Assembly: GCF_018598555.1 (NCBI RefSeq)
Contig: NZ_JAHEWN010000004.1
Location: forward strand, 155,721-219,720
Source: Curtobacterium aurantiacum
GTDB lineage: Bacteria > Actinomycetota > Actinomycetes > Actinomycetales > Microbacteriaceae
DNA: 64,000 nucleotides
Direction of reading: 5' to 3'
A model generated the notes under the pieces. The model did not search any database, had not been told where the DNA came from, and saw only the letters and a program-made list of their open reading frames with translations. Positions 7,426 to 15,950 of this stretch are shown piece by piece. The translations under genes were made by a program, and so were the position numbers. Within the stretch, counting starts at the first letter, position 1. The number at the start of each line of letters is the position of its first letter.

Positions 7426-10377
7426 ATGACCGGTCGGACGACGACGTCACGTTCGGAGCTGGCCCGACTGGGGTTCGCCGAGCTGTCGGAGAGCCTCGCT
7501 CGGGCTGTCGATCTGGAGGCCCGGTTCGGCCCCGACGTGCCGCTGCCGGTGGGCGGGTCTGCCGTGCTCTGGGGCGGCACCGCCGACCCGGACGGCGCCT
7601 TGCGGATGCTCGAGCGGTTGCTCGAGCGCGCGCCGGAGGAGCTCCGCCCCGTCCTGACGGACGACGTGGCCACCGAGCGCCTGATCCACCTGCTCGGGGC
7701 GTCGATCGGCCTCGGCGAGTTCCTGCACCGGCGTCCCGCCGAGCTCGCCCTCTTGCTGGACCCGGTCGGAGCACCGTGGTCGCAGGAGCGGTACACGGCC
7801 TCGCTGACCGAGGCCGTCGACGGCGCGACAGGTGAGGACGCCCGGATGCGCCTGCGGGTGCGCTACCGCCGGCACCTCGCCCAGATCGCCCTGTACGACG
7901 TGCTGCACCCGGTGCCGACGGAGGCCTTCCCGGCGGTCGCTGCCGGGCTCGCCGACCTCGCCGGCGCCACCCTCGACGTGGCGGTCGACATCGCCCGGCG
8001 CGAGGTCCCGTTCCCCGCGGCCGAGGTGGCGGCGACCCCGCTCGCGGTGATCGCGATGGGCAAGGCCGGCGCCCGCGAGCTGAACTACGTGAGCGACGTG
8101 GACGTCATCTTCGTCACCGAGTCGACCGACGAGGTGTCCACCGACCGTGCCGTGCTCGTCTCCACCAGGATCGCGATCGCCGCCATGCACGCGATCACCG
8201 ACCTCGCCGCCGAGCCCGCGCTGTGGGAGGTCGACGCGAACCTCCGGCCGGAGGGCAAGGACGGCGCCCTCGTCCGGACGCTCGAGTCGCACGTGGCCTA
8301 CTACGAGCGCTGGGCGAAGGGGTGGGAGTTCCAGGCACTGCTCAAGGCCCGTCCGATCGCCGGGTCGGCCGACCTGGGGGAGCGCTACGCCGAGGCGGTC
8401 GCGCCGTTCGTGTGGAACTCGTCCACGCGGCCGGGGTTCGTCGAGTCGGTGCAGCGGATGCGCGAGCGGGTCACCGAGCACATCCCGGACGCCGACGTCG
8501 ACCGGCAGCTCAAGCTCGGCCCAGGCGGGCTGCGCGACGTCGAGTTCACCGTGCAGCTCCTGCAGCTCGTCCACGGGCGTGACGACGTGTCCGTGCGGGT
8601 CCGCTCGACGTTGGAGGCGATGGACGCCCTGACCGACGCGGGGTACGTCGGGCGCGCCGAGGCCGCTCGGTTCGGGCCGGACTACGCCCTGCTCCGCGTG
8701 CTCGAGCACCGCATCCAGCTCCGCCGTCTGCAGCGGACGCACCTGATGCCCTCCGACGAGGAGGAGCTGCGGGTCCTCGCCCGGTCGAGCGGCGTCGCGG
8801 CGTCGGCCCAGGCCCTCGACGCCCGGTGGCGTGCCGTGAAGCTCGAGGTCCGCGGCCTGCACGAGCGCCTGTTCTACCGCCCCCTCCTGTCCGCCGTCGC
8901 CTCCACCGAGGACGAGATCGTCCTGACGAACGACCAGGTCGTCGACCGGCTCGCCGGTGTCGGGTTCGTCGACCCCGCCGGCGCCGTCCGGCACATCCGT
9001 GCGCTCACGCAGGGCACGAGTCGGCGCGCGGCGATCCAGCGCAACCTGCTCCCGGTGCTCCTCCGCTGGATGGCCGAGGGGCCCGCTCCGGACCGTGCGT
9101 TGCTGGCCTTCCGACGGTTGAGTGACGGCCTGGGGGAGTCGAGCTGGTTCCTCCGCATGCTCCGAGACTCGTCCGGTGCCGCCCACTCGCTCACCACCGT
9201 GCTGTCGGAGTCGGCGTTCCTGTCCGGGCTGCTCGAGCGCTTCCCGGAGGCCGTCGCCTGGCTCGACGAGCCGGAGTCGTTGCTGCGTCCGCGGCCGATC
9301 GACTCCCTGCTCGCCGAGATGACCGCGACCACCGCCCGGCACGGCAACGACGTCGACGGATCGGCCGCGCTGCTGCGTTCGGCACGGCGGCGGGAGACCC
9401 TGCGGCTCGGCATGGCCGCGGTGCTCGGGTCGCTCGACGTCGACGGGCTCGGGCCGGCACTGAGCGACGTCACCGAGGCCACGTTGGCCGGTGCCCTCGC
9501 GCTCGCCCGCCGTGACGCCCCGGAGGGCTTCGAGTTCGGGATCATCGCGATGGGTCGGTACGGCGGTCGTGAGCTCGGCTTCGGTTCGGACGCTGACGTG
9601 CTGTACGTGTACCGCGCACCCGACCTCGCCCCGGAGGTGGCGTCCCGCACCGCCCAGACGATCGTGCGGGAGCTCAACCGCCTCACCGAGGACACGATCC
9701 ACCCGCTCGACCTCGACATCGACCTGCGCCCGGAGGGCAAGAACGGTCCCGTCGTGCGCACGCTCGAGTCGTACGGCGCGTACTACGCCCGCTGGTCGCT
9801 CACGTGGGAGGCGCAGGCGCTCCTCCGTGCCCGCGGCGCGGTGGGCGACGCGCAGCTCCTCCGCGACTTCGAGCACCTCGCCGACCGGACCCGGTACCCG
9901 GAGCAGATCGACGACCACCAGGTGCGCGAGGTCCGCCGCATCAAGGCCCGCGTCGAGTCGGAGCGGCTGCCCCGCGGCGCCGACCCCGCCCGGCACCTCA
10001 AGCTCGGCCGGGGATCGCTCAGCGACGTCGAGTGGTTCGTGCAGCTCCTGCAGCTGCAGCACGCGCTCGAGATCCCGTCGCTCCGGACCACGTCGACGCT
10101 GGAGGCGCTCGACGCCGCGGTCGACGCCGGACTGGTCGGCGCCGAGGACGGCGAGCGGCTCGGGGCCGCCTGGCGCTTCGCGTCGCGGACCCGCAGTGCG
10201 CTCGTGCTCTGGTCGGGCAAGACCACCGACGTCCTGCCCGTCGACCGGGTGCAGCTCGAGGGCGTGGCGCGGCTCATGGAGTACCCGCCCGGGTCCGCGA
10301 GCCGCCTCGAGGACGACTACCTCGGCGTCACCCGTCGTGCCCGTCAGGTGTTCGAACGCGAGTTCTACGGGGCCTGA
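7426..10377 (+). CDS. glnE: Glutamine synthetase adenylyltransferase/deadenylyltransferase
   Basis: A 983-residue bifunctional enzyme that adds AMP to, or removes it from, type I glutamine synthetase according to nitrogen status. It has the full two-domain layout: a first nucleotidyltransferase core at about 211-235 (GKAGARELNYVSDVDVIF), each core followed by a KLGPGGLRDVEF or KLGRGSLSDVEW block, and a second core at about 709-730 (GRYGGRELGFGSDADVLYV). It probably shares a transcript with glnA2, although its likely substrate is GlnA1, which keeps the target Tyr and is encoded 6 kb away. The start at 7426 fits the family N-terminus; no strong ribosome site is seen. Confidence 0.95.
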   Translation: MTGRTTTSRSELARLGFAELSESLARAVDLEARFGPDVPLPVGGSAVLWGGTADPDGALRMLERLLERAPEELRPVLTDDVATERLIHLLGASIGLGEFLHRRPAELALLLDPVGAPWSQERYTASLTEAVDGATGEDARMRLRVRYRRHLAQIALYDVLHPVPTEAFPAVAAGLADLAGATLDVAVDIARREVPFPAAEVAATPLAVIAMGKAGARELNYVSDVDVIFVTESTDEVSTDRAVLVSTRIAIAAMHAITDLAAEPALWEVDANLRPEGKDGALVRTLESHVAYYERWAKGWEFQALLKARPIAGSADLGERYAEAVAPFVWNSSTRPGFVESVQRMRERVTEHIPDADVDRQLKLGPGGLRDVEFTVQLLQLVHGRDDVSVRVRSTLEAMDALTDAGYVGRAEAARFGPDYALLRVLEHRIQLRRLQRTHLMPSDEEELRVLARSSGVAASAQALDARWRAVKLEVRGLHERLFYRPLLSAVASTEDEIVLTNDQVVDRLAGVGFVDPAGAVRHIRALTQGTSRRAAIQRNLLPVLLRWMAEGPAPDRALLAFRRLSDGLGESSWFLRMLRDSSGAAHSLTTVLSESAFLSGLLERFPEAVAWLDEPESLLRPRPIDSLLAEMTATTARHGNDVDGSAALLRSARRRETLRLGMAAVLGSLDVDGLGPALSDVTEATLAGALALARRDAPEGFEFGIIAMGRYGGRELGFGSDADVLYVYRAPDLAPEVASRTAQTIVRELNRLTEDTIHPLDLDIDLRPEGKNGPVVRTLESYGAYYARWSLTWEAQALLRARGAVGDAQLLRDFEHLADRTRYPEQIDDHQVREVRRIKARVESERLPRGADPARHLKLGRGSLSDVEWFVQLLQLQHALEIPSLRTTSTLEALDAAVDAGLVGAEDGERLGAAWRFASRTRSALVLWSGKTTDVLPVDRVQLEGVARLMEYPPGSASRLEDDYLGVTRRARQVFEREFYGA

Positions 10378-10926
10378 CGGGGCGCCTGGCCGACGCCTTG
10401 ACGGGGCGCCCGGCGGGCCCCTGACAGGGTGCGACACGCCCGGGCGTCCTCCGAGCGGCCCGAGATGAGCAGCCATCGAAGGTGAATTCTGCGCGTCGCG
10501 CCGCGTCCCCCGATGTGACGTCGTTCGTACCCCTGTTCGAAGCGGCCTCCATGCTGTTACCGCACCGTGACCGGACTCCCACCGGACCGCCAGGGGACCT
10601 TTTCCGGTGCCCCCCGAACTACCCGGTGACCACCCGCTGACCGGGGCTTTCCGGCTGAGGGAACCCGCGCCTCCACACCGCACCTGTCGCCCATCCGGGC
10701 CGCCACCGACGCATGATCGGTCCGCAGGAGTGCTGTCAGCACGACGGGGGACCACTCTGACCCGCCGAGAGGGGGACCAGTGTGTACCCCGTAACGCGCC
10801 CGTAACGCCCCCGGACGGGGGTCGCGTTGCGCGGTCGTCCAGGTTCTGCATCAATTGCATCACCCGAACCGGCCCTGATTCCCCGATGAAGCGGAATCTC
10901 CACCTCGAACGTTGAAGCAGGGATCA
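10378..10926 (+). other. Non-coding leader of the polysaccharide operon
   Basis: About 550 bases without a credible gene. It holds direct repeats: GGGGGACCA at about 10745 and 10771, CCCGTAACG at about 10788 and 10799, and TGCATCA at 10847 and 10856, nine bases apart. The GC-rich run 10740-10830 could fold. No clear TANNNT box or known riboswitch was identified. The length suggests regulation of the downstream operon. Confidence 0.4.
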
Positions 10927-12540
10927 GTGTTCACCTTCATTCTGCAGATCAGGCAGATGGTCGAAGGGCACCCCGAGTTCTACCTGTTCGCCGTGTACTC
11001 CGCGGTGATCTGGTTGCTCTGGTTGCTCAAGGTCGTCATCTCCGCCCGCTACCGCCCCTTCACCGGCACCTTCGTCGGTACCACCAGCGTCGTCGTCCCG
11101 GTCGTGGACGAACCGCTCGACCTGTTCCGCGACGTCATCGGCCGCATGGTCGAGCAGCGACCAGGCGAGATCATCGTCGTCATCAACGGCGCCCGCAACG
11201 AGGCGCTGGAGGAGGTCTGCGACGAGTTCGCCCCGCTCGTCCGCTGGACCCACACGCCCATCCCGGGCAAGCGCAACGCCGTCAAGGTCGGCACCGAGAT
11301 GTCGAACGGCGACATCACCGTGCTCGTCGACTCCGACACCGTCTGGACCCCCGGCGCGCTCGAGGAGCTCCTCAGGCCGTTCGCCGACGAGTCCGTCGGT
11401 GGCGTGACCACCCGGCAGCGCATCCTCGAGCCGGAGCGCAGCTGGATCACCCGCTGGGCCGACTGGCTCGAGAACTCGCGGGCGCTGTACTCGATGCCGG
11501 CGCAGAGCGTCCTCGGGCAGATCGGCTGCCTGCCCGGGCGCACCATCGCGTTCCGTCGGAGCATCCTCATGCGGGTGATGGACCGGTTCATGCACGAGAA
11601 GTTCATGGGCGTCTTCCTCGAGGTCTCCGACGACCGCACCCTGACGAACCTCACGCTCAAGGAGGGGTACCGGACGGTCTACCAGTACACGTCGCTGGTC
11701 TACACGGACGCCCCGCTGCAGGTGAAGAAGCTGTTCAAGCAGCAGCTCCGCTGGGCCCGCGGCTCGCAGTACAACACGCTGCGGATGCTGCCGTGGATGC
11801 TCGGCCACGCCCCGATCCTGGCGGTGTTCTTCGTCACCGACATCATCCTGCCGTTCATGCTCTTCGGCGTGATCGCCGGCTGGATCTACCGGGCCTTCAC
11901 GGGTCAGGGCGAGAACCTCTACCAGGGCATCCTGTCCCAGTACGGCTTCTCGACCGGCTTCGTCTACGTCGCGGCGCTCATGGTGATCTCGAGCGTGCTG
12001 AGCATGGCGATCCGCCAGATGCGGCACCTCTCCGAGAAGCCGAGTGACTTCTTCCGCCTGCCGATGTTCATCATCGTGTCGACGTTCTTCCTGATGCCGA
12101 TCCGGCTCATCGGCTTCTTCCGCCTGGCGCACGCGTCCGGTTGGGGGACCCGAGCCGGTGCCTACGCCGGTGGGCCGATGCAGGAGGACCCCGCGGACGC
12201 CGCCCAGCCGCTGTCCTCGACCGCGCAGATCCCGGTCAGCCCGATCGACGCGGAACGGGCCCGGGCGACCGGGTCGGCGTCGGCGGCCCCGATCGACACC
12301 GTCGACCAGGTGGCCGTGGACCGAGCGTTCGACGAGCTCTTCGGTGCCGACGCGGCGACCAACTCCACCACGACCGTGCTCGCCACCCGCCGCGAGGCCG
12401 CAGCCGCGGTCGCCCAGCAGGAGGCCCAGCGAGCAGCCGCGCCGGCCCCCGCCCGAGCCCGTCGCTACAACCCGTACGCAGCGATCCCGTACGTGATCGG
12501 CATCGCGATCTTCGCCCTGGAGGCGTTCCTCATTGTCTGA
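10927..12540 (+). CDS. Membrane glycosyltransferase family 2, hyaluronan/cellulose-synthase-like
   Basis: A roughly 537-residue processive GT2 enzyme. An N-terminal membrane helix (YLFAVYSAVIWLLWLLK) precedes the catalytic domain with KRNAV, VLVDSDTVW (metal-binding DSD) and QQLRWARG (QxxRW), the signature of synthases that extend a chain while threading it through the membrane. Helices follow at ILAVFFVTDIILPFML, FVYVAALMVISSV and FIIVSTFFLMPIRLIGF, then a Ser/Ala-rich cytosolic stretch and a last helix. I prefer the GTG at 10927, after CAGGGA; a TTG at 10912 is an alternative. It overlaps the hydrolase gene by 8 bases. With UDP-glucose dehydrogenase in the operon, a glucuronate-containing polymer is likely but unproven. 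Confidence 0.85.
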   Translation: MFTFILQIRQMVEGHPEFYLFAVYSAVIWLLWLLKVVISARYRPFTGTFVGTTSVVVPVVDEPLDLFRDVIGRMVEQRPGEIIVVINGARNEALEEVCDEFAPLVRWTHTPIPGKRNAVKVGTEMSNGDITVLVDSDTVWTPGALEELLRPFADESVGGVTTRQRILEPERSWITRWADWLENSRALYSMPAQSVLGQIGCLPGRTIAFRRSILMRVMDRFMHEKFMGVFLEVSDDRTLTNLTLKEGYRTVYQYTSLVYTDAPLQVKKLFKQQLRWARGSQYNTLRMLPWMLGHAPILAVFFVTDIILPFMLFGVIAGWIYRAFTGQGENLYQGILSQYGFSTGFVYVAALMVISSVLSMAIRQMRHLSEKPSDFFRLPMFIIVSTFFLMPIRLIGFFRLAHASGWGTRAGAYAGGPMQEDPADAAQPLSSTAQIPVSPIDAERARATGSASAAPIDTVDQVAVDRAFDELFGADAATNSTTTVLATRREAAAAVAQQEAQRAAAPAPARARRYNPYAAIPYVIGIAIFALEAFLIV

Positions 12541-14095
12541 CATCATCCGTTCCTCGAGTGCGTGGTGGGCCCAGTCCAGCAAGCACGCCCGCCGGACGGC
12601 CATCGGCACGACGGCCATCGTGCTGGCCCTCGGGCTCATCACCTGGTCGGTCTGGATCTCGCCGACCGGCCCCGTCTCCACCGCCGTGCACCACGCGCTC
12701 GGCGTCGAGGCGCCGAAGGCCAAGAAGGTCTCGGCTGCCCAGTTGCAGACGCAGCTCGACGCCGCCCAGGAGCGCATCTGGGCGCTCGAGGGCAAGCTCG
12801 ACTCCCGCACGGCCCAGGCCGGGTCGCGTGGCGACCAGATCACGGAGCTCAAGGCGCAGATCGCGTCGCTCCAGTCCCAGCTCGGTGCCGCGAAGAGCTC
12901 GGGAGGCTCGTCCAGCGTCAACGCATCGGGCTCCGGTGACGGCGGCTCGGGCTCCGGCGGTGCCGGTGCCGGTTCCGGGAACGGATCCGGTTCGTCGGAC
13001 AACGGGTCCGGCAGCGGCTCGGGTTCGGGCAACGGCTCGGGCAACGGGTCCGGCTCCGGGTCGAAGCCGAACCCCGGCCCCTCCACCGACCCGGGTGCGA
13101 CCCCGGTCGTGACGCCGACGAAGGCCGAGATCCTCGGGCAGCAGTCGCGCTGGTACGGGCTGTACACCGAGCAGTCCCCGTTCAACTGGGCCGAGTACGA
13201 CGAGGTCTCCCGGCAGGTCGGCACCGCGTCGAACATGACCGGGTTCTTCCAGGGCTTCGACCAGGAGTTCAACGCCGCCGCGGTGCAGCGCTCCTGGGCC
13301 AACGGTCGCGTCCCGCTCATGACGTGGGAGACGGTGCCGGCGCAGACCGGCAACGACCAGAAGTACGTCCCCGGGTACACCAACGAGGACATCTCCGGCG
13401 GGTCGTTCGACGCCTACCTGACCAAGTACGCCAAGGCGCTCAAGGCCAACGGGCAGCCGATGGTCATCCGGCTCGACCACGAGATGAACGGCTCCTGGTA
13501 CAACTGGTCCGAGGGTGAGGCCCAGAAGAACCCCGCCGGCTCCTACGTGAAGATGTGGCAGCACGTGCACGACGTCTTCCAGGCGAACGGTGCGAACCAG
13601 TACGTCATCTGGGACTGGTCCCCGAGTCGCATCGACAAGCTCGGCAACCCGAAGTACCAGACGCTCGACTACATGCGGCAGTACTACCCGGGCGCGGACT
13701 ACGTCGACTGGGTCGGCATGAGTGGCTACTACCGCGACGCCACCGAGCAGCCGACCTTCGCCACGACGTTCGGTTCGACGCTCGCGCAGCTCCGGCAGAT
13801 CGCGCCGGGCAAGGGCATCATGCTCAACGAGATCGGGGCGACCGAGACCGGCACCAGTGTCGCCAACCCGCAGAAGACGCAGTGGATCAACTCGCTCTTC
13901 GACGCCCTGGCGGACCCCGCCAACAGGGACATCGTCGGGTTCGCGTACTTCAGCGAGACGGCGACGACCATCGTCGACGGCAAGCGCACCACGAACGACT
14001 GGCGACTCAACTCCCGCGCCGACTCCCTGCAGGCATTCGCCCAGGGCATCAAGCGCAACGACATCGACTACGACCTGCAGGAGGTCAAGCAATGA
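12533..14095 (+). CDS. Membrane-anchored GH26-type glycoside hydrolase
   Basis: A 520-residue protein with an N-terminal signal-anchor helix (about 24-45), a short coiled coil (about 65-125), a Gly/Ser-rich linker (about 125-180) and a catalytic domain resembling GH26 (clan A TIM barrel) outside the cell. The acid/base Glu lies in RLDHEMNGSWYNWS and the nucleophile candidate in MLNEIGATE. GH26 enzymes cut beta-mannans and related beta-glycans. Here the enzyme may trim or release the polymer made by the adjoining synthase, as hydrolases do in other synthase-dependent systems. The start is TTG at 12533: GGAGG at 12519 is well placed, and the 8-base overlap with the previous gene suggests coupled translation. 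Confidence 0.8.
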   Translation: MSDIIRSSSAWWAQSSKHARRTAIGTTAIVLALGLITWSVWISPTGPVSTAVHHALGVEAPKAKKVSAAQLQTQLDAAQERIWALEGKLDSRTAQAGSRGDQITELKAQIASLQSQLGAAKSSGGSSSVNASGSGDGGSGSGGAGAGSGNGSGSSDNGSGSGSGSGNGSGNGSGSGSKPNPGPSTDPGATPVVTPTKAEILGQQSRWYGLYTEQSPFNWAEYDEVSRQVGTASNMTGFFQGFDQEFNAAAVQRSWANGRVPLMTWETVPAQTGNDQKYVPGYTNEDISGGSFDAYLTKYAKALKANGQPMVIRLDHEMNGSWYNWSEGEAQKNPAGSYVKMWQHVHDVFQANGANQYVIWDWSPSRIDKLGNPKYQTLDYMRQYYPGADYVDWVGMSGYYRDATEQPTFATTFGSTLAQLRQIAPGKGIMLNEIGATETGTSVANPQKTQWINSLFDALADPANRDIVGFAYFSETATTIVDGKRTTNDWRLNSRADSLQAFAQGIKRNDIDYDLQEVKQ

Positions 14096-15519
14096 CCGCG
14101 TCCAAGAAGTCGCCCGACCAGGCAGACACCCGTCCCGCTCCCGTCATCAGCGTCATCGGCACCGGCTACCTCGGTGCCACCCACGCGGCCGCCATGGCCG
14201 AGATGGGCTTCGAGACCATCGGTGTCGACATCGACCCGTCGAAGCTCGCCGCACTGTCCGCCGGCGAGGTCCCGTTCTTCGAGCCCGGGCTGCCCGAGCT
14301 CATCACGAAGCACGTCGCGAGCGGCAAGCTCCGCTTCACGGCGGACATCGCCTCCGCGGTCGCCGCAGCGGACGTCCACTTCGTCTGCGTCGGCACCCCG
14401 CAGAAGGCCGGCTCGCACGCCGCGAACCTGGCGTACGTCGAGAGCGCCACCCGGGGCGTGGCCGAGAACCTCACCCACCCGGGCCTGATCGTCGGCAAGT
14501 CGACGGTCCCGGTCGGCACGGCAGCGCGGCTCCGCGGCATCGTCCGCGAGTTCACGCCCGCCGGCATCGACGCCGAGCTCATCTGGAACCCCGAGTTCCT
14601 GCGTGAGGGCAAGGCCGTCGAGGACACCCTGCACCCGGACCGCCTGGTCTGGGGCGGTGCCTCCGAGGCCGCCGACGCCGTGATCCGCGAGGTCTACGCG
14701 GCACCCATCAGCGAGGGCACGCCGGTGATCACGACCGACCTCGCCACCGCCGAACTCGTCAAGGTGAGTGCCAACGCGTTCCTCGCCACGAAGATCTCGT
14801 TCATCAACGCGATCTCCGAGATGTGCGCGATCACCGGGGCCGACGTGACGACGCTCGCCGACGCCCTCGGGCACGACGCCCGCATCGGCCGGAAGTTCCT
14901 GAACGCCGGTCTCGGGTTCGGTGGCGGCTGCCTGCCGAAGGACATCCGGGCCCTCATGTACCGCGCCAACGAGATCGGCGCTGGCCAGGTCGTCGGCCTC
15001 ATGCAGCAGGTCGACGAGATCAACATGGGCCAGCGCCAGCGGGTCATCGACATGGCGATCGACTCCGCCGGGGGATCGGTGCTCAACCGTCGCGTGGCCG
15101 TCATCGGCGCCGCGTTCAAGCCCCTCACCGACGACGTCCGGGACTCCCCGGCGCTCAACGTCGCCGCCGCGCTGCACCTCCGCGGCGCCCAGGTGACGCT
15201 CTGGGACCCCGAGGCGATGGAGCCGGCCAAGCGCTCGTTCCCCACCCTGAGCTACGCCGCCTCGATGACGGACGCGATCGAGGGCGCCGACGTCGTCCTC
15301 GTGCTCACCGAGTGGGACGACATCATCACCGCCGACCCGGTCGCCCTCGGTGACCTCGTCGGTCGCCGCGTCGTGATCGACGCGCGCAACTGCCTCCCGG
15401 TCTCCGACTGGGTGAAAGCGGGGTGGACCGTCCGTTCCCTGGGACGTCCCACGCCGGTCACGGGTGCACCCGTGAGCGTCGCAGCGGGGACGAACGACGC
15501 GTTGGCCACGAGCCGCTAG
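14092..15519 (+). CDS. UDP-glucose/GDP-mannose dehydrogenase family protein
   Basis: A 475-residue NAD-dependent enzyme that oxidises a nucleotide sugar (probably UDP-glucose to UDP-glucuronate) twice. The NAD site is VIGTGYLGATHAAAMAEMG near residues 18-36, followed by GKSTVPVGT, NPEFLREG, the substrate-binding KVSANAFLATKISFINAIS and the catalytic Cys in GFGGGCLPKDIRAL. The C-terminal domain begins near VAVIGAAFKPLTDDVRDSP. GDP-mannose dehydrogenase activity cannot be excluded. It overlaps the hydrolase gene by ATGA, with a good ribosome site (GGAGG) inside that gene. It probably supplies the activated uronic acid for the membrane synthase. Confidence 0.9.
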   Translation: MTASKKSPDQADTRPAPVISVIGTGYLGATHAAAMAEMGFETIGVDIDPSKLAALSAGEVPFFEPGLPELITKHVASGKLRFTADIASAVAAADVHFVCVGTPQKAGSHAANLAYVESATRGVAENLTHPGLIVGKSTVPVGTAARLRGIVREFTPAGIDAELIWNPEFLREGKAVEDTLHPDRLVWGGASEAADAVIREVYAAPISEGTPVITTDLATAELVKVSANAFLATKISFINAISEMCAITGADVTTLADALGHDARIGRKFLNAGLGFGGGCLPKDIRALMYRANEIGAGQVVGLMQQVDEINMGQRQRVIDMAIDSAGGSVLNRRVAVIGAAFKPLTDDVRDSPALNVAAALHLRGAQVTLWDPEAMEPAKRSFPTLSYAASMTDAIEGADVVLVLTEWDDIITADPVALGDLVGRRVVIDARNCLPVSDWVKAGWTVRSLGRPTPVTGAPVSVAAGTNDALATSR

Positions 15520-15595
15520 TCACCGTTCGCGAGACGGGGTCCGTGCCGGGCGGCGCGGGCCCCGTTCCCGTGTGCCCGGGGTCCGTGGTCGTTTC

Positions 15596-15690
15596 GGGCG
15601 TACCTGGTCGGTTCGGGCGTACCTGGTCGTTTCGGGCGTACCTGGTCGATTCGGGCGTACCTGGTCGGGAGTTCTGACCAGGTACGCCCG
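15596..15690. repeat. 19-bp tandem array (4 copies) ending in an inverted copy
   Basis: GGGCGTACCTGG starts at 15596, 15615, 15634 and 15653, spaced by TCGGTTC-type linkers to exactly 19 bases. A single inverted copy at 15676-15690 pairs with the last direct copy (arms 15652-15666 and 15676-15690), and could pair instead with any earlier copy. The 12-base core is identical to the array at 3807, but the linkers differ. Confidence 0.9.
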
Positions 15691-15733
15691 ATTCCGCTTT
15701 CCAGTCCACGTGCGATGGGAAGGAACGTGCGTC

Positions 15734-15794
15734 GCGACCGCCTGGAGGCCCGGCACCCGGCCGCCGGACCGGCACCGGGCCTCCAGGCGGTCGC
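15734..15794. repeat. Long hairpin, type C palindrome
   Basis: Twenty-base outer arms (GCGACCGCCTGGAGGCCCGG and complement) with an inner imperfect stem. The same CTGGAGGCCCGG half-arm occurs at 5705. It lies between the convergent dehydrogenase and glnA1 genes. Confidence 0.85.
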
Positions 15795-15835
15795 CTCCGC
15801 GCCCCGCGCTCACGGTGGCCGCGTCGGCACGCGCT

Positions 15836-15877
15836 GGGCGACACCTCACGGGCGGCGCAGCCCGTGAGGTGTCGCCC
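15836..15877. repeat. Hairpin GGGCGACACCTCACGGG (type D)
   Basis: Seventeen-base arms at 15836-15852 and 15861-15877 flank a short loop. The core GCGACACCTCACG also forms hairpins at 61202-61239 and, with one mismatch, 61341-61392. Confidence 0.85.
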
Positions 15878-15900
15878 ACCCCGAAACGTGGCCGGCACGG

Positions 15901-15936
15901 CGAAGGGCCCCGCACCTGACGGTGCGGGGCCCTTCG
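15901..15936. terminator. Terminator of glnA1
   Basis: CGAAGGGCCCCGCACC pairs with GGTGCGGGGCCCTTCG around a four-base loop. It sits 14 bases beyond the glnA1 stop and is symmetric, so it can serve the convergent operon as well. Confidence 0.85.
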
Positions 15937-15950
15937 TGCTGGCAGAGAAC

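Noticed and set aside
10640..10830. A c-di-AMP (ydaO-type) riboswitch, suggested by GGGAACCCG
   Set aside because: Only one short element fits; the other conserved blocks of that riboswitch were not found.
10607..10915. A 102-residue open frame before the glycosyltransferase
   Set aside because: Pro/Arg-rich, without ribosome site or recognisable features; the region looks non-coding.
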